This document shows positions 43,792 to 55,214 of a DNA stretch of 64,000 nt, piece after piece (the first letter of the stretch is position 1; the number at the start of each line of letters is the position of its first letter). A program made the translations under genes and the position numbers. The DNA lies in contig CM018603.1 in assembly GCA_009192285.1 (NCBI GenBank), forward strand, positions 2,224,588 through 2,288,587. The letters run 5' to 3'. The DNA is from Morchella semilibera. Its lineage: Eukaryota > Ascomycota > Pezizomycetes > Pezizales > Morchellaceae. The notes under the pieces were generated by a model. That model saw only the letters and a list, made by a program, of their open reading frames with translations, searched no databases and was not told the origin of the DNA.

Positions 43792-44291
43792 TGTTACGGA
43801 ACGGGGTCGGGGGATCAGAGAATAGAGCAGACAGAGACTCTATGGAGAGTCGGGTGCGAGGTACAGGGGGTAATGGGGGCCTGGTTATTAACCGAGGCGA
43901 GCGGGTTCAACACGGAGGAACCAAAGGGGCGCAACCGAGGACAGGAAGCAGGAGTAAAGGGTATAACCAAGTATATTTTAATAGTCGAACCACAGGAGAA
44001 AAACCAGGACGGAACCAAGACAGGAGAACCCAAAGAAAAAGAGTTATTTAATAGGAGGTTGCGTAAGAAAAGAAGAAAAGGAAAGACAAAGGAGATCCCA
44101 GCTCATATATATATCGCTTCCCACTATCGATTACTAATCCATACCACGGAACTCCATAGAAACCCAAAGACATACTATCGCTTCCCCCAACCGATCTTCC
44201 ATACTGACTCCCGATCAATCCAACCCGACAAATCCTACTACAATTTCCAATTACCCTTCTCATTCCCTAACACCCAAATTGATCCGTAACA
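43792..44291 (+). mobile_element. solo LTR-G (500 bp) in the chromodomain
   Basis: TGTTACGG...CCGTAACA, perfect 8-bp inverted ends, between ATTGG (43787-43791) and GTTGG (44292-44296). It divides the chromodomain exactly between two codons' worth of conserved sequence. Confidence 0.85.
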
Positions 44292-44426
44292 GTTGGATAT
44301 GAGGAACCTTCCTGGCAGCCATCAAGTGATCTCGAATATCGTAATAAACTTTGACAACTGTTTCATTGCCAATATGCTTTGAAACCTCAACCTATCAGGA
44401 GCGAGGCCCTAGGTGGGGACCTGATT

Positions 44427-45060
44427 TGTCCCGGCGTTTTAGCATCGGTCCCGATGGTTCGGTAGTCATAGCACTGTTGCGACGGATGGAGTTATGTTAA
44501 GCAAGGATAGGGAGAGATGAGGTGAGGGTGTTGTCATTAGGTTCTATGAGGTTCAGTTGCAGGGAGGATTGGTAATAAGACTTGGCGAGATGGTAGGTAG
44601 GAATACGAGATGTGGTAGTGAAGGATTCCCATGAGGTTCTATGAGTGAATGTGTGAGTCATACTAGATTGATGGGGGAGAAGTATTAAATAGCGGAGATA
44701 GATGTTTTCCTTAGTTCTTTCTTTCTTTTCTCTCTGTCTCGTCTTCCTGTTATTTCGCTAGATAGGAATATTGTCCTATCTCCAAGCCATAGTCCACGAA
44801 ACCTCAGAAACTATCCCAATAGGTGGGGATACCTACAGTGCTTTTCGTCGTTTATGTTGAGGTCTATCTGGACCTCACTTTCTCCGCTTCTTGCCTCTTT
44901 TACCTCTCCCCTTACCTTTGCCCTCGCCAGTGTCTGTACTTGTGCCTGACCGGTGTTGTCCTCACCGTCGTCGGTGTTCTCATTGTACTGGCTGTGCTCC
45001 TCAAATCTTTCTGCGTCATCATTGTCTTCCACTATCTTGCCTCCTGGTTACCCTTTCACA
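44427..45060 (+). repeat. LTR-A, 3' LTR of one element and 5' LTR of the next
   Basis: TGTCCCGG...CTTTCACA, 634 bp. It follows the polypurine tract of the pol pseudogene and precedes a gag pseudogene, as expected for recombined tandem copies. TGAGTCAT near 44656. Confidence 0.85.
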
Positions 45061-45121
45061 CTAAGATGACACCACCCTAAATCGACTGGCACAGTACGAG
45101 TTCCTTGCACTAAAGTCTACC

Positions 45122-45791
45122 ATGACTTCTCCAGCTACCAATGCATTTATTCATCAAAAGCTACATATGGGTCTCGAAAGGTTCTTCGTTGCTCACCCTG
45201 AAGTGGACTCCACCACAATAGAAGAAGCGAAGCAAGCGTATGACTTTCTCCAAAGGGCACACGGAGGGGTTCAATAAGATGCGATCGACCTCACTACCCA
45301 CCACTCTGAAATAGAACAAGCCTGAACCAAGCTCCACAAATAAAACAAGGGACTATGAGCTAAGATCAAGAAGCTGCAAGAAGGAATCAAAGCATAGGAG
45401 AGCTCCATGACGACTTAACCAGGCCGTCCAAGTCCGAGAATCTCCCCGACATAGAGAAATACTGGGGTGATCACAAGAGCCTTCGAACCTTCTAGCGACA
45501 GCTACAAATTAAGCTAACGGTTAACATCGATCAATTCCCTACCTTTTTACAGCAACTCTCGTACACTATATCTCGACTGAAAGGACCTGCGGTGGGTCAA
45601 TTTCTTGCTTATATTATGAATGAAGGAATTGCTCTTGACTCGATGACGGAATTTTTTAAAATTTTGGATAATGCGTTTGTTGATCCGGATCGCGCTGCTA
45701 CCGCTGCCCTCGATTTGAAGGAAATTAGACAATGCTAACATTCGTTTTGCGAATACTTTGTAGAGTTCCAGCATTATGCTGCCGACTCTGA
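45122..45791 (+). pseudogene. chromovirus gag, decayed and truncated
   Basis: Starts with ATG at 45122 and aligns with the left-edge gag (QKLHMGLERFFVAHPEVDS; IKKLQEG; AEFF-like DSMTEFFKILDNAF; YFVEFQHYAAD). At least six stop codons and frame breaks lie in the first 400 bp. The end is cut by a reverse LTR-A at 45792. The candidate primer-binding site after the LTR is mutated (AAGATGACAC at 45063). Confidence 0.8.
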
Positions 45792-45953
45792 TATGACGGA
45801 GTAACCCGACGCAAAGTAGAAGATGACAATGATGACGCAGAAGAACTCGAGGAGCACAGCCAACGCGACGAGGAGACTGACGAAGACAAAAGCAATAGTA
45901 AGCAAATACAAACACAGGCACCGGCGAAGGCAAAAACAAGAACAAGGACAAAG

Positions 45954-46725
45954 TGTCCCGGCGTCTTGGCATCTGTCCCGATAGTTCGGTGGGAGATATA
46001 TGGTTGTGGTTGTTAGGGAAATATTAAGCGAGGGCGGGTAATGTGAGGTGGAGGTTGTCGTCATAGGGTTCTAGGAGATTCGATGGCGTGATGGATTGGT
46101 AATGTAAATAGCGGAGATGGTGGGGAGGATTACGAGGTGTGGTAGCGACGGGTTTCTATGGGGTTCTCTGGATGACGATATGTAGTCTTGGCGGGCTGGT
46201 GCAGGAGGGGTGTTAAATAGCTGGGATAGATGTTTTCTTTAGTTCTTTCTTTCTTTTCTCTCTGTCTCGTCTTCCTGTTATCTCGGTACATAGGAATCTA
46301 CTCCTATTTCTAAGCCATAGCCTCTTGTACCCAAGATTCGCTCCCCTGACAAGAGGAAATCCATAGTACTCCTAATCGTTCTCGTTGAGGTCCATTCGGT
46401 CCTCACTCTCTCTGCTCTGTGCTCCTGTGCCCTTGCTTTTGCCTTTGCCTTCGCCTGTGCCTGTGCTTCATCAGCAAACTCAACTTGTGACTGGAGTCTC
46501 CCAACAGTCTCCCAGGTCTCCTGAGAGTCTCCTGAGACCCCTGGATATTTTCTGAGTCTCCTGAGGCTCAGGAGACATCAGGAGACAAATGAAGTCTTGC
46601 TGATGTTGTGCCTGGCCGGTGTCGCCTCTGTCTTCGTCAGTCCCCTCGTCGCGTAGACTGTGCCCCTCGGGTCCTTCTGCGTCATCATTGTCATCTTCTT
46701 TTTTGCGTCGGGTTACTCCGTCACA
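45954..46725 (+). repeat. solo LTR-A with nested MITE, TSD CAAAG
   Basis: TGTCCCGG...CCGTCACA between perfect CAAAG at 45949-45953 and 46726-46730. Net length 633 bp without the MITE. TATA-like TTAAATAG at 46212-46219 and GTCTCGTCTT at 46264-46273 mark the presumed transcription start region. Confidence 0.9.
46469..46605 (+). repeat. CATCAGCAA MITE, TSD TT
   Basis: A full copy between TT at 46467-46468 and 46606-46607, inside LTR-A. Confidence 0.9.
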
Positions 46726-47062
46726 CAAAGCCACAAGGCGACAGGGCAGAGAGAGTGAAGGCCAGATAGACCTCAACGAGAACGATGAGAGGAACTATGG
46801 GTTTTTTTCTGGAAGAGGACAAAGTCTTGAAGCGAGGAACTATGGCTTGAGGATAAGAGTATATTCCTATGTACCGAGATAACAGGAAGACGAGACAGAG
46901 AGAAAAGAAAGAAAGAACTAAGGAAAATCTCTATCTCTACTATTTAACATTTCTCCTCCACCGGTCCAATATGACTCACACGTTCGCTTACAGTAACCCA
47001 TAGAAATCCATCGCAACCACACCTTGTATTCCTACCCACCATCTCGCTAATTTCTATTACCA

Positions 47063-47199
47063 CATCAGCAAACTCAATTTGTGACTGGAGTCTCCCAACA
47101 GTCTCCCAGGTCTCCTGAGAGTCTCTTGAGACACCTCGATATTTTTTGAGTCTCCTGAGGCTCAGGAGACATCAGGAGACAAATGAAGTCTTGCTGATG
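47063..47199 (+). repeat. CATCAGCAA MITE, TSD CA
   Basis: A full copy between CA at 47061-47062 and 47200-47201, inside LTR-A. Confidence 0.9.
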
Positions 47200-47344
47200 C
47201 AATCCATCACGCCATAGAATTTCATAGAACTCAATGACGACAACCTCTCCTCTGTACACCCAATCCTCGCTTAACCTAACTCCATTCCTCGCAACAGCGC
47301 TATAACTACTAACCCATCAGGACCGATGCCAAGACGCCAGGACA

Positions 47345-47946
47345 GCGGAGCAGTACAGGTCAACGTCGGTGAGAGCTTGTAGAACTTGATTAACATGATC
47401 ACAATGTGATTCCAGATCCTCACTATAGATGAGGATATCATCGAGATACATCAGCAAACTCAACTTATGACTGGAGTCTCCCAACAGTCTCCTAGGTCTC
47501 CTGAGAATCTCCTGAGACTCCTGTATATTTTTTGAGTCTCCTGAGGCTCAGGAGACATCAGGAGACAAATGAAGTCTTGCTGATGTAAGCCGTGTAGAAT
47601 CAATTAAGAAAGGGGTGAAGAGTATCATTAATAACGTGTTGGAAAACCGAGGGGGCATTGGTCAGTCCAAAGGGCATTACCTTATACTGAAACTGTCCAA
47701 CCCTGGTATGGAACGCAGTTTTCCACTCGTCTCCAGCTGCAACCCCGACCAGGTTATAGGCGTTCTTCAAGTCCAATTTGGTATACCATTTGGCTTTGCA
47801 GAGTTGATTGAACGTTTCTTTAGACAGCAGCAACAGGTAACGATTCTTCGTGGTAATGGCGTTCAATCTTCGGTAGTCAACACAAAATCGAAGGCCGCCA
47901 CTAGGTTTTTTCACAAACAGAACAGGGGATCTGGCAGGGGAGGAAC
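47345..47946 (-). pseudogene. Ty3/gypsy reverse transcriptase fragment of another family
   Basis: Minus-strand reading gives [53 protein letters not shown] and, beyond a MITE (47449-47585), [19 protein letters not shown]. The catalytic YLDD is present. The sequence differs clearly from the LTR-A element RT. Both ends are cut by LTRs. Confidence 0.8.
47449..47585 (+). repeat. CATCAGCAA MITE in the RT fragment, TSD TA
   Basis: A full copy between TA at 47447-47448 and 47586-47587. It lies directly upstream of the YLDD codons. Confidence 0.9.
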
Positions 47947-48065
47947 TGTCCCGGCGTCTTGGCATCGGTCCCGAGGGTTCGGTAGTCGAAGCGCTGTTGT
48001 GATTGCTTAGGAATGGTTAAGCGAGGAATGGGTGTGCTAAGGGAGGTTGTCGTCATTGCGTTCTA
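47947..48065 (+). repeat. LTR-A 5' fragment
   Basis: TGTCCCGGCGTCTTGGCATC to TCGTCATTGCGTTCTA; the rest is displaced by the LTR-F element starting at 48066. Confidence 0.75.
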
Positions 48066-48557
48066 TATTACGGCTCCACCTCCTGTACCTCGCCTTCCGT
48101 CAAGGCGTCTTCGGAATAGGGTTGTTGAATAGTATCAGTCGATGTCGGAAGTAGAATGACGGGTTAGGAAGCAGTTTGGGTAATGGAATGTAAGCGCTAG
48201 GAAGGATTGGGTAGTAACGGGATGGGATTAGGAGTATTGAGAATAGTATAGTGGTACGGGAGTGTGGGAGTTTTTATGGGTTTCTATGGTATGAGTCATC
48301 GGTATGGGGGGATAGTTGTATACATAGTATCTGTTCTTTCCTATGTTTTCGCCTCTTCAGGCAACGTCTTCTTCCTGTTAGCAATACATTACTTTGGCTT
48401 CGGCCCTCCTGTCCGCGCTTCATTCCTGAACTTGACTCCGAACCTGAACCTGAACCTGAATCCGCCTCGCCTCGGGTATCTCCTAAACCGACCCCATCTT
48501 TGTCCTTGTTCCTGAACCTACCCCGCTTTGCCACTGACCTGATCCCGCTCCATTAGA
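48066..48557 (+). repeat. LTR-F, 5' LTR of the second retroelement family
   Basis: TATTACGG...CCATTAGA, matching the TSD-defined solo copy at 27537-28035. It contains ATGAGTCAT (48291-48299), a TATACATAG box (about 48319), AGGCAACGT (48359-48367), and a CTGAAC repeat. A gag ORF begins 38 bp after its end. Confidence 0.85.
48291..48299 (+). promoter_or_regulatory. Gcn4/AP-1-type site in LTR-F
   Basis: ATGAGTCAT lies about 28 bp upstream of the TATACATAG box. The same arrangement occurs in the LTR-F at 27537-28035. Confidence 0.45.
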
Positions 48558-48559
48558 CT

Positions 48560-48568
48560 ACGTTGCCT
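48560..48568 (+). promoter_or_regulatory. candidate self-complementary primer-binding site (LTR-F family)
   Basis: Two bases (CT) after the LTR-F end, ACGTTGCCT is the exact complement of AGGCAACGT at 48359-48367, which lies about 40 bp downstream of the TATA-like box. Spacing and layout equal those of the LTR-A family. Confidence 0.5.
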
Positions 48569-48594
48569 CTCCCTCTGGCTCCCGAGATACTATT

Positions 48595-49624
48595 ATGGCA
48601 GCCTCCGGATCCTCGTTTACTATTGCTCCTCCACCTGTTATTACCGAATGCATCGCTAACAGTGATGTGGTTCCTGCCACCTGGGCCGCCCCTGAGGATG
48701 TCCGAGCCTTTTCCAATCAATACGACCATGACAAGGCCCTTCTCTTCGATCTCCTGGGATATAATATCTCTCACATTAGATATGAGAGACACTTGGCCCG
48801 TTTCGAGAGAGACACAGCCTTAAACACCGCCTCCGTCATTCCCGACCTCGAACAGCAAATCGCGAACCTGGAAAGCCAGCTCGCGGAGGCCCACCAGCCC
48901 AATAGCCCTCTGCCTGCCCAGGCGGCTGTTCCTTCTCCTGCCCCTCCCATTGCTCCTCCTCCTGCTCCTCCGGTCACTCCTTCTCCTGATCCTCTGGTTG
49001 CTCCTTCTTCTGCTCCTCCGATCGCTCCTCCCCTTGCTCCTACAGTTCCACCTCCGACCCCCCGCTCCGAGAATGTCTCCGACCCACCTAAGTTCGATGG
49101 CAAGAGGGAGGAACTTCGCCCCTTTGTTACTCAACTCCATCTGAAAATGCCCGCCAATCATGATCGTTTCCCTGCTGCTCAAGCCCGCCTTGCTTACGCT
49201 ATTAATCTCCTCTCCGGTTGCGCTCTTGCCCAGGTGATGCCCCTTGTTGTTGGAGGACGCATCGACTGGGAGCATATTAAAGCCTTGATTACTATTCTGG
49301 AAACCACCTTCGGGGATCCAGATCGTATCGCCACAGCCAAGCGAGAACTCGAGCGGCTTACTCGAGGAGTCCGAGGCTTCTCCACTTACTTCGCTGAGTT
49401 CCAAAACTTGGCTGCTGAGGTAAGGTGGAATGATGAGGCCAAGAAACATGCATTTACCCAAGGGCTCTCACGTGAGCTCCGCTCCGCTATGATCCATCAC
49501 GACGTCCCTGCCGCCACCTCCGAATATGTTCTCTTGCTCCAGAAGTTGGAAAATAGGCTCCGGGATGCTCGTGCCAGGGATCGCTCCTCCACCTTCGCCG
49601 CTCGCCCACCTTTTGCTTCCTCCG
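48595..49624 (+). pseudogene. gag of the LTR-F retroelement, truncated by LTR-A
   Basis: ATG at 48595 opens 343 codons without a stop: an N-terminal region with a helical QQIANLESQLAEAHQ, a Pro/Ala-rich tract (about residues 105-160), then a capsid-like domain (PPKFDGKREELRPFVTQLHL; TTFGDPDRIATAKRELERL; FSTYFAEFQNLAAEVRW). The last residues (PPFASS) run directly into a reverse LTR-A at 49625, so the zinc knuckle and all of pol are lost. The capsid half resembles other Ty3/gypsy gags but not closely the LTR-A gag. Confidence 0.85.
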
Positions 49625-50256
49625 TGTGACGGAGTAACCCGCCGCAAAGAAGAAGATAACAATGATGACGCAGAAGAACCCGAGGAGCACAGTCTAGGGA
49701 CGAGGAGATTGACGAAGACAGAGGCAACACCGGGCAGGCGCGAGCACAGGCACCGGCGAAGACAAAGGCAAGGGCAAGGGCACAAGGACACAGAGCAGGG
49801 AAAGCGAGGACCAGATGGACCTCGACGAGAACGATGAGAGATGCTATGAGTTTCCCCTCGTCAGGGAATCAAGTATTGGGTACGAGAGGCTATGGCTTGG
49901 AAATAGGAGTAGATTCCTATGTACTGAGATAACAGGAAGACGAGACAGAGAGAAAAGAAAGAAAGAACTAAGGAAAACATCTATCCCCGCTATTTAACAC
50001 ACCTCCTCCACTAGTCCGTTATGACTCACACTTTCACTAATAGAACCTCATAGAAATTCGTCACTCCCACACCTCGTAATCCTACCCACCATCTCCGCTA
50101 TTCTACATTACCAATCCATCACGCCATCGAAGCTCCCAGAACCCAATGACGACAACCTCCACCTCGCGCTCTCCACCCTCGCTTAACATTACCCTAACAA
50201 CCACAACCTTGTATCACCTACCGAGCTGTCGGGACAGATGCCAAGACGCCGGGACA
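49625..50256 (-). repeat. LTR-A, 3' LTR of the minus-strand chromovirus
   Basis: 632 bp, TGTGACGG at 49625 to GCCGGGACA at 50256. The polypurine tract GGAGGGGACCTGATC lies next to it at 50257-50271 (minus strand). AAGACGAGAC at 49937-49946 is the reverse-strand view of the transcript-start motif. Confidence 0.85.
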
Positions 50257-53200
50257 GATCAGGTCCCCTCCAAGGGCCTAGCTCCTGATAGGCCGAGGTT
50301 TCGAAGGATATTGGTCGTGAAATGCTTTTCTGATATCAGGACTATGCTCCAAATCACCCGAAGGTTGCCAGGACAGTTCTTCATATCCAGCATATCTAAC
50401 CAAGTACTCTACCCGTCGCCCCTTCTTCCGCGAATCCAATATCTCCGCTACTTCCCATTCAGTTTCTCCTTCAACTTCCACCGGTGGGGGTGGTTCAACA
50501 ATTTGTCCGGGAATAGGATCCCCAACTGTCAGCGATAATAATGAAACATGAAATACCGGATGTATTTTCATGGAGGCAGGTAGTTCCAACTCGTAGGCAT
50601 AAGGGCTCACAATTCGTTTGACCGAGTAGGGACCAATTTGTTTCCAGTTAAGTTTTTTCGAGGGTCGTTTGGTTTCAATATTTCTAGTCGAGAGCCAGAC
50701 GAAATCGCTGACCGCATATCAAGGTGCCGGGATACGGTGTAAGTTGGCCATCTCCTCCTGTATCTTCTGTGCCCTGAACATTTCGCTTTTCAGGAAATCA
50801 AACACTTGAGACATCTCCCGTGCCAACCCATTAGCCTGGTCTGCATTCACTGTCTGTCCGTGCTGTAAGGGTCCAAATGTCATTCTCGGGTGTTTCCCAT
50901 AGTTAGCCTGGAAGTGGGACATATTAGTAGTTTCGGAGATATGATTATTAGTAGCAAATTCAGCCAGGGGTAAAAAGTCCGCCCAGTTATCTTGTTGATA
51001 TGATACATAACTGCGGAGGTACTGCTCCATAATCGCGTTGGTCCTTTCTGTTTGCCCATCGGCTGAGGATGAAAGGCTGTGGAATAGCGAGGGGCAATTT
51101 CCAGCCGTTCGCAGAGAACTTTCCAAAATTCAGCAGTAAACTGTGTCCCTCGATCGGAAACAATAGTTTCGGGTAACCCATGTATCTTCCATACCTGCTA
51201 CAGGTATAGACGAGACAGATCTCTGGCGTTAACATTCTCCGTCGTGGGAATCAAATGTTTCATCTTTGTCAACCGATCCACCACTACTAGAATGGCATTA
51301 AATCCATGACTCTCCGGAAGCCCCGTTACAAAGTCCATCGTGATATCCGTCCAGGGTCCTTTGGGCACCAATAATGGGCGTAGAACTCCTTGTAGGGGAT
51401 TATGATTCGTCTTGCTTCGCCGACAGGTATGACAGTTCTGGACATAGCGGTCTGTATATTTCCGCATGGTCGGCCAATAATATTCCCGGCTGAGAAGTTC
51501 CAAAGTCTTTGATCGTCCAGGATGTCCAGCCGAAGGTTTATCGTGATACTCTCGTAGCAGATAGAGTTTGAGTTCGTCAAAGTCAGGAACATAAAGAGCA
51601 TTCCGGTAAAGCAGTAACCCCTCCTCACTTTCCTTGCACTCGCCCAACGAAATCTCTTTCGATTGTCGAACACCGTCCCGAAGCATAGATAGAACTTTAC
51701 TCGGAAAGCTATCACACTGGTAAGCTTTGTTAAATAAATCAAGTATGGGAGACGATCCTTCAGCGGGTTCATTTGACAAAGAACCCGCTAACAAACCTAT
51801 CTTTGCATCTAAATTCTACTTCTTCAAAACCACCCGACTTTGTTGTTCCAATCTCTCGTCCCCCTCCTTCGGTAAATCTTTAGATCTTCTGGTCAGAATA
51901 TCGACCTTCCTTCCCTGCTTCCCGGGCCTGTATTGAATAACAAAATTAAATCGAGACAAAAACTCCGACCAACGAGTTTGCCGCTGATTCAGCAATTTGG
52001 TTGACATAAAGTACTCAAGATTACGATGGTCTGTGAGCACTTTGACTTGGAATTGAGCTGTCTCTAAATGAGGTCTCCATTCCTCAAAACAACGAATAAT
52101 TGCCAGCAACTCTTTGTCATAAATCTCATAATTGCATTCTGCCGGCGAGTGTGTCTTGGAGAAAAAAGCAACTGGATGGAGTATTCCGTCATCGTCCCGT
52201 TGTGACAATATGCCTGCCGACACATAGTCTGAGGCATCTGTCTCCACAATAAATTCCTTCTCAGGGTCCGGGTGCATCAGCACTGGAGCGGTGGTAAAGA
52301 CAGTTTTGAGTCTTTGAAAAGCTTGCTCGACCTTCTGAGTCCACTCAAATCGCACATGTTTTTCGTCAGGGCAGTCAATGGCCGGGCCACTCGGGAATAA
52401 GCATAGATAAAGCGTCGATAAAAATTGGCAAACCCAAGAAATTCTTGAACCTCCTTCACTGTCTTCGACGCCTCCCAGTCCACAATTGTCTGTACCTTAG
52501 CAGGATCCATCTCCATTCCTCCAGGGGTCAAAATCATGCCCAAATATTTTGTTTCTTGTACGTTAAATTCGTTTTTCTCTGGTTTTAAGTGGACCTCGTT
52601 GGCTTCCAAGGCTTCTAGCACCTGCCGTATATCCTGCTGGTGTTGCTCCAATGTTTTTGAGTAGATAAGAATATCATCCAAATAGGCCGTCGCACAGCGG
52701 TCTAAAAAGGGACGAAGAATATCATTGATCCAGCGTTGAAAAGTGGCAGGAGCATTCGTTAACCCAAAAGGCATTACCAAATATTCCCAATGCCCATACC
52801 GGGTTCTAAGAGCTGTCTTCCATTCATCCCCCTCTTTAATCCTGATTTGATTATAGCCCCAACGTAGATCCAGCTTTGTAAAGTAATTCGCCCGTGCCAG
52901 GTTGGCCATAGTTTCTAGTGTAAGGGGAAGAGGATATCGATCCTTAACCGTAATGGCATTCAACTTCCGATAGTCAACATATAAGCGCAAGGAACCATCA
53001 GCTTTCTTAACAAATAGCACCGGGGCGCCAGCTGGGGAATTGCTAGATCTAAGAAATCCTTTCTGCAAATTGTCGGCCAAATAATCTCTCAACGCCTTCA
53101 ACTCTTCCCGTGACATACTATACATGGGACCAAAGGGTGGTACTGTTCCATCCTGGAGTTTGATCTCATGATCATAAGGACGATGTGGCGGTAGTCTAGA

Positions 53201-53911
53201 GGCATTAGTCTCATCGAACAACTGTCGGAACCGTTGGTAATCGATTGGAATCGTTCCATCAGGGTTGGTAGGCATCTCCAGTATTTTATTAACAGCATAG
53301 AGGGTGGTCGAATAAATTTGCACCGTAGGGTCTTGCGAAAGTTTCTTAAACGATCGAGGAGTGATTGCCGAAATATTTGTAACAGGCCTTTCTGGCGGTG
53401 GAGTTGAAATTCCCCGAGCAACAATAGGTTTGCGATTGGCTATGCAATGTTCAAGGCATACTGATGATTGGAAGCGAATTTCATTCCTCCCACTGTCAAT
53501 CAAAACTCCATGCTTCCTCAACCAAGGTATTCCCATCACAATCGGATAATGCCCCAACTTGGTAACAAAGAAAGGACACTCCTCCACATGTCCATTAATT
53601 TCCAATTCTAACGTCACCTTCTTGGTCACCTTCCCGGATTCAATAGGCCTTCCATCAATCACATCAATCTCCCTCTCAGTCCTCAGATTTTTCATCTTTA
53701 GTTCATGGCGGCGCACAAAGTCTTCGTCAATAAATGCATATCCCGACGCTCCAGTATCAATCAAGGCATAAGTGGGTACAATGGATTTTTTATTTTGTGA
53801 AATAGAACAAACTACAATCAATTGATTCCCATCCATTTCCCCCTCTGATACTGAAAACTTTGAAATAGACACCGTAGAGAAAACCTTTGGAGGTCCCTGG
53901 GCTATGCCGCC
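50257..53911 (-). pseudogene. chromovirus pol (PR-RT-RNH-IN-chromodomain), nearly complete but broken
   Basis: In order on the minus strand: protease ALIDTGASGYAF (about 53750), RT with [23 protein letters not shown] and [10 protein letters not shown] (about 52680), RNase H ([14 protein letters not shown]), integrase zinc domain (CHTCRRSK), integrase core ([20 protein letters not shown]), and a C-terminal chromodomain (RRVEYLVRYAGYEELSWQP, about 50350-50410). Breaks: a 1-bp loss near 52360, stops near 51816 and 51198, a 1-bp loss near 51055, and a stop near 50720. The chromodomain marks it as a chromovirus that targets particular chromatin. Both LTRs are present (49625-50256 and 55215-55847). 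Confidence 0.9.
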
Positions 53912-55152
53912 TAGGCCAGGGACGAATCTTTTAACTCTTCTTCATCCGAAAATATTTCCTCCCCCTTTTCCTTCTTCTCCTTCTTCGCTTCCAACAACGC
54001 TCCCCTCATTCTAGATGCTGTCCTCCCTGAAGGCGAAAGCTTACAATCCCTGACCAAATGTCCAACCCCCCCGCAATAATAACAACGATTCTCCACACGA
54101 CGTGCCTCCCTTTCCCTGGGATCCGGGCGATGATAACTATTAGACAAGTCCATAGGGACAGCTCCCCCAGGAGTATAGGAGGGATGGGCCGCTGGCGCAG
54201 CATTCTTCGGTGGTGGTTGGGGTGGTCCTCGTACGACTGGGGATGTTGCTGGTGCAACGGGGGGACGAGGAGCAAAGGGTCGCGGAGCAGGGGCAATTGG
54301 AATCTGAAAACGAAATCTCCCCATCCTGGCCTGTAGCGCCCGTTGCTTATTATCAAGACGTGGAAGGAGCAGCCCACAGTCCTTAATCGTGGTTGGTGTT
54401 TCATTCTGAATCATCAGGGCCATTAGGTCCTGGTTAAGTCCCTCCAACAAACATTGAATCTTAGCCGCCTCGTTGAACTTAGAGTCAGCAGCATGTCGCT
54501 GAAACTCTGCAAAGTACTCAGAAAAGGTGCGTTGGTGCTGCCTGATCTCCCTCAAGTTGCGAGCAGCCGTGGCCGCACGATCCGGATCCCCAAAAGCATT
54601 GTCCAAAATTTCGAAAAACTCCGCCATGGAATCGAGGGCGATTCCTTCATCCGTAATATAAACAAGAAATTGATCCGCCGCCGGTCCTTCCAGTCGAGAA
54701 ATAGAATAAGCAAGTTGTTGGGCCGAGGTAGGAAAACGATCGAGGTTGGCTGTGAGCTTAATCTGTAGTTATCTCTGAAAGGTCCTAAGAGTCTTACGAT
54801 CGCCCCTGTATTTCTCCGGGTCGGGAAGTTTCTCTAATTTAGATGGCTTGGTTAAGTCGTCGTGGATCTCCTCTAAACCTCCTTTGACTCCTTCTTGCAA
54901 CTTCTTGATCTTAGCCCGTAGTCCCTGGATTTCTTTATGGAACTCAGCCCGGCCTTGTTCTATTTCAGAGCGATGGGTAGTGATATCGACGGCATATTGC
55001 TGGACCCCCCGTGCGCTCTTTGAAGGAGGGCATACGCTTGCTTCGCTTCTTCCGTTTGCAGCGGGGTTCACTTCAGGGTGAGCGACAAAGAACCCTTCGA
55101 GATCCGTATGGAGCTTTTGATAATCAAATGCATCGGTAGCTGGAGAGGTCAT
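53911..55152 (-). pseudogene. chromovirus gag with stop and compensating frameshifts
   Basis: Starts at ATG 55152 and ends at the stop at 53911-53913. It carries the same capsid and CYYCGGVGHLVRDC zinc knuckle as the left-edge copy. A TAA at 54769-54771 replaces CAA and splits it into 127- and 238-residue pieces. Between about 55010 and 55056 a 1-bp loss and a 1-bp gain shift some 15 codons out of frame and back. Confidence 0.9.
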
Positions 55153-55202
55153 GGTGAACTATGGTGCGAGGAACTCGAACTGTGCCAGTCGAGTGAGGAT
55201 TG

Positions 55203-55212
55203 GTCTCGTCTT
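55203..55212 (-). promoter_or_regulatory. candidate self-complementary primer-binding site (LTR-A family)
   Basis: Identical to the site at 1224-1233: AAGACGAGAC on the minus strand, two bases after the LTR end at 55215. Confidence 0.5.
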
Positions 55213-55214
55213 AG

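Larger units (their letters stand above)
40955..44426 (+). pseudogene. 5'-truncated chromovirus pol with four insertions
   Basis: Starts in the end of reverse transcriptase (GMILTPGEMKMDPAKVQ), then RNase H ([31 protein letters not shown]), the integrase zinc region, the integrase core ([26 protein letters not shown]), and a chromodomain split after EYLVKYIG. Insertions: LTR-B at 41793-42329 carrying a MITE, a MITE at 42585-42721, and LTR-G at 43792-44291. The chromodomain resumes as YEEPSWQPSSDLEY after 44291. Internal stops and shifts (for example TAA at 41582) prevent expression. A polypurine tract (AGGTGGGGACCTGATT) precedes the 3' LTR at 44427. Gag, protease and most of RT are missing. 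Confidence 0.85.
45792..47344 (-). repeat. LTR-A split by a second LTR-A and a MITE
   Basis: 45792-45953 and 46726-47344 join into one reverse LTR (ends TATGACGG and GCCAGGACA). The insertion at 45954-46725 carries TSD CAAAG; the MITE at 47063-47199 carries TSD CA. Confidence 0.85.
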
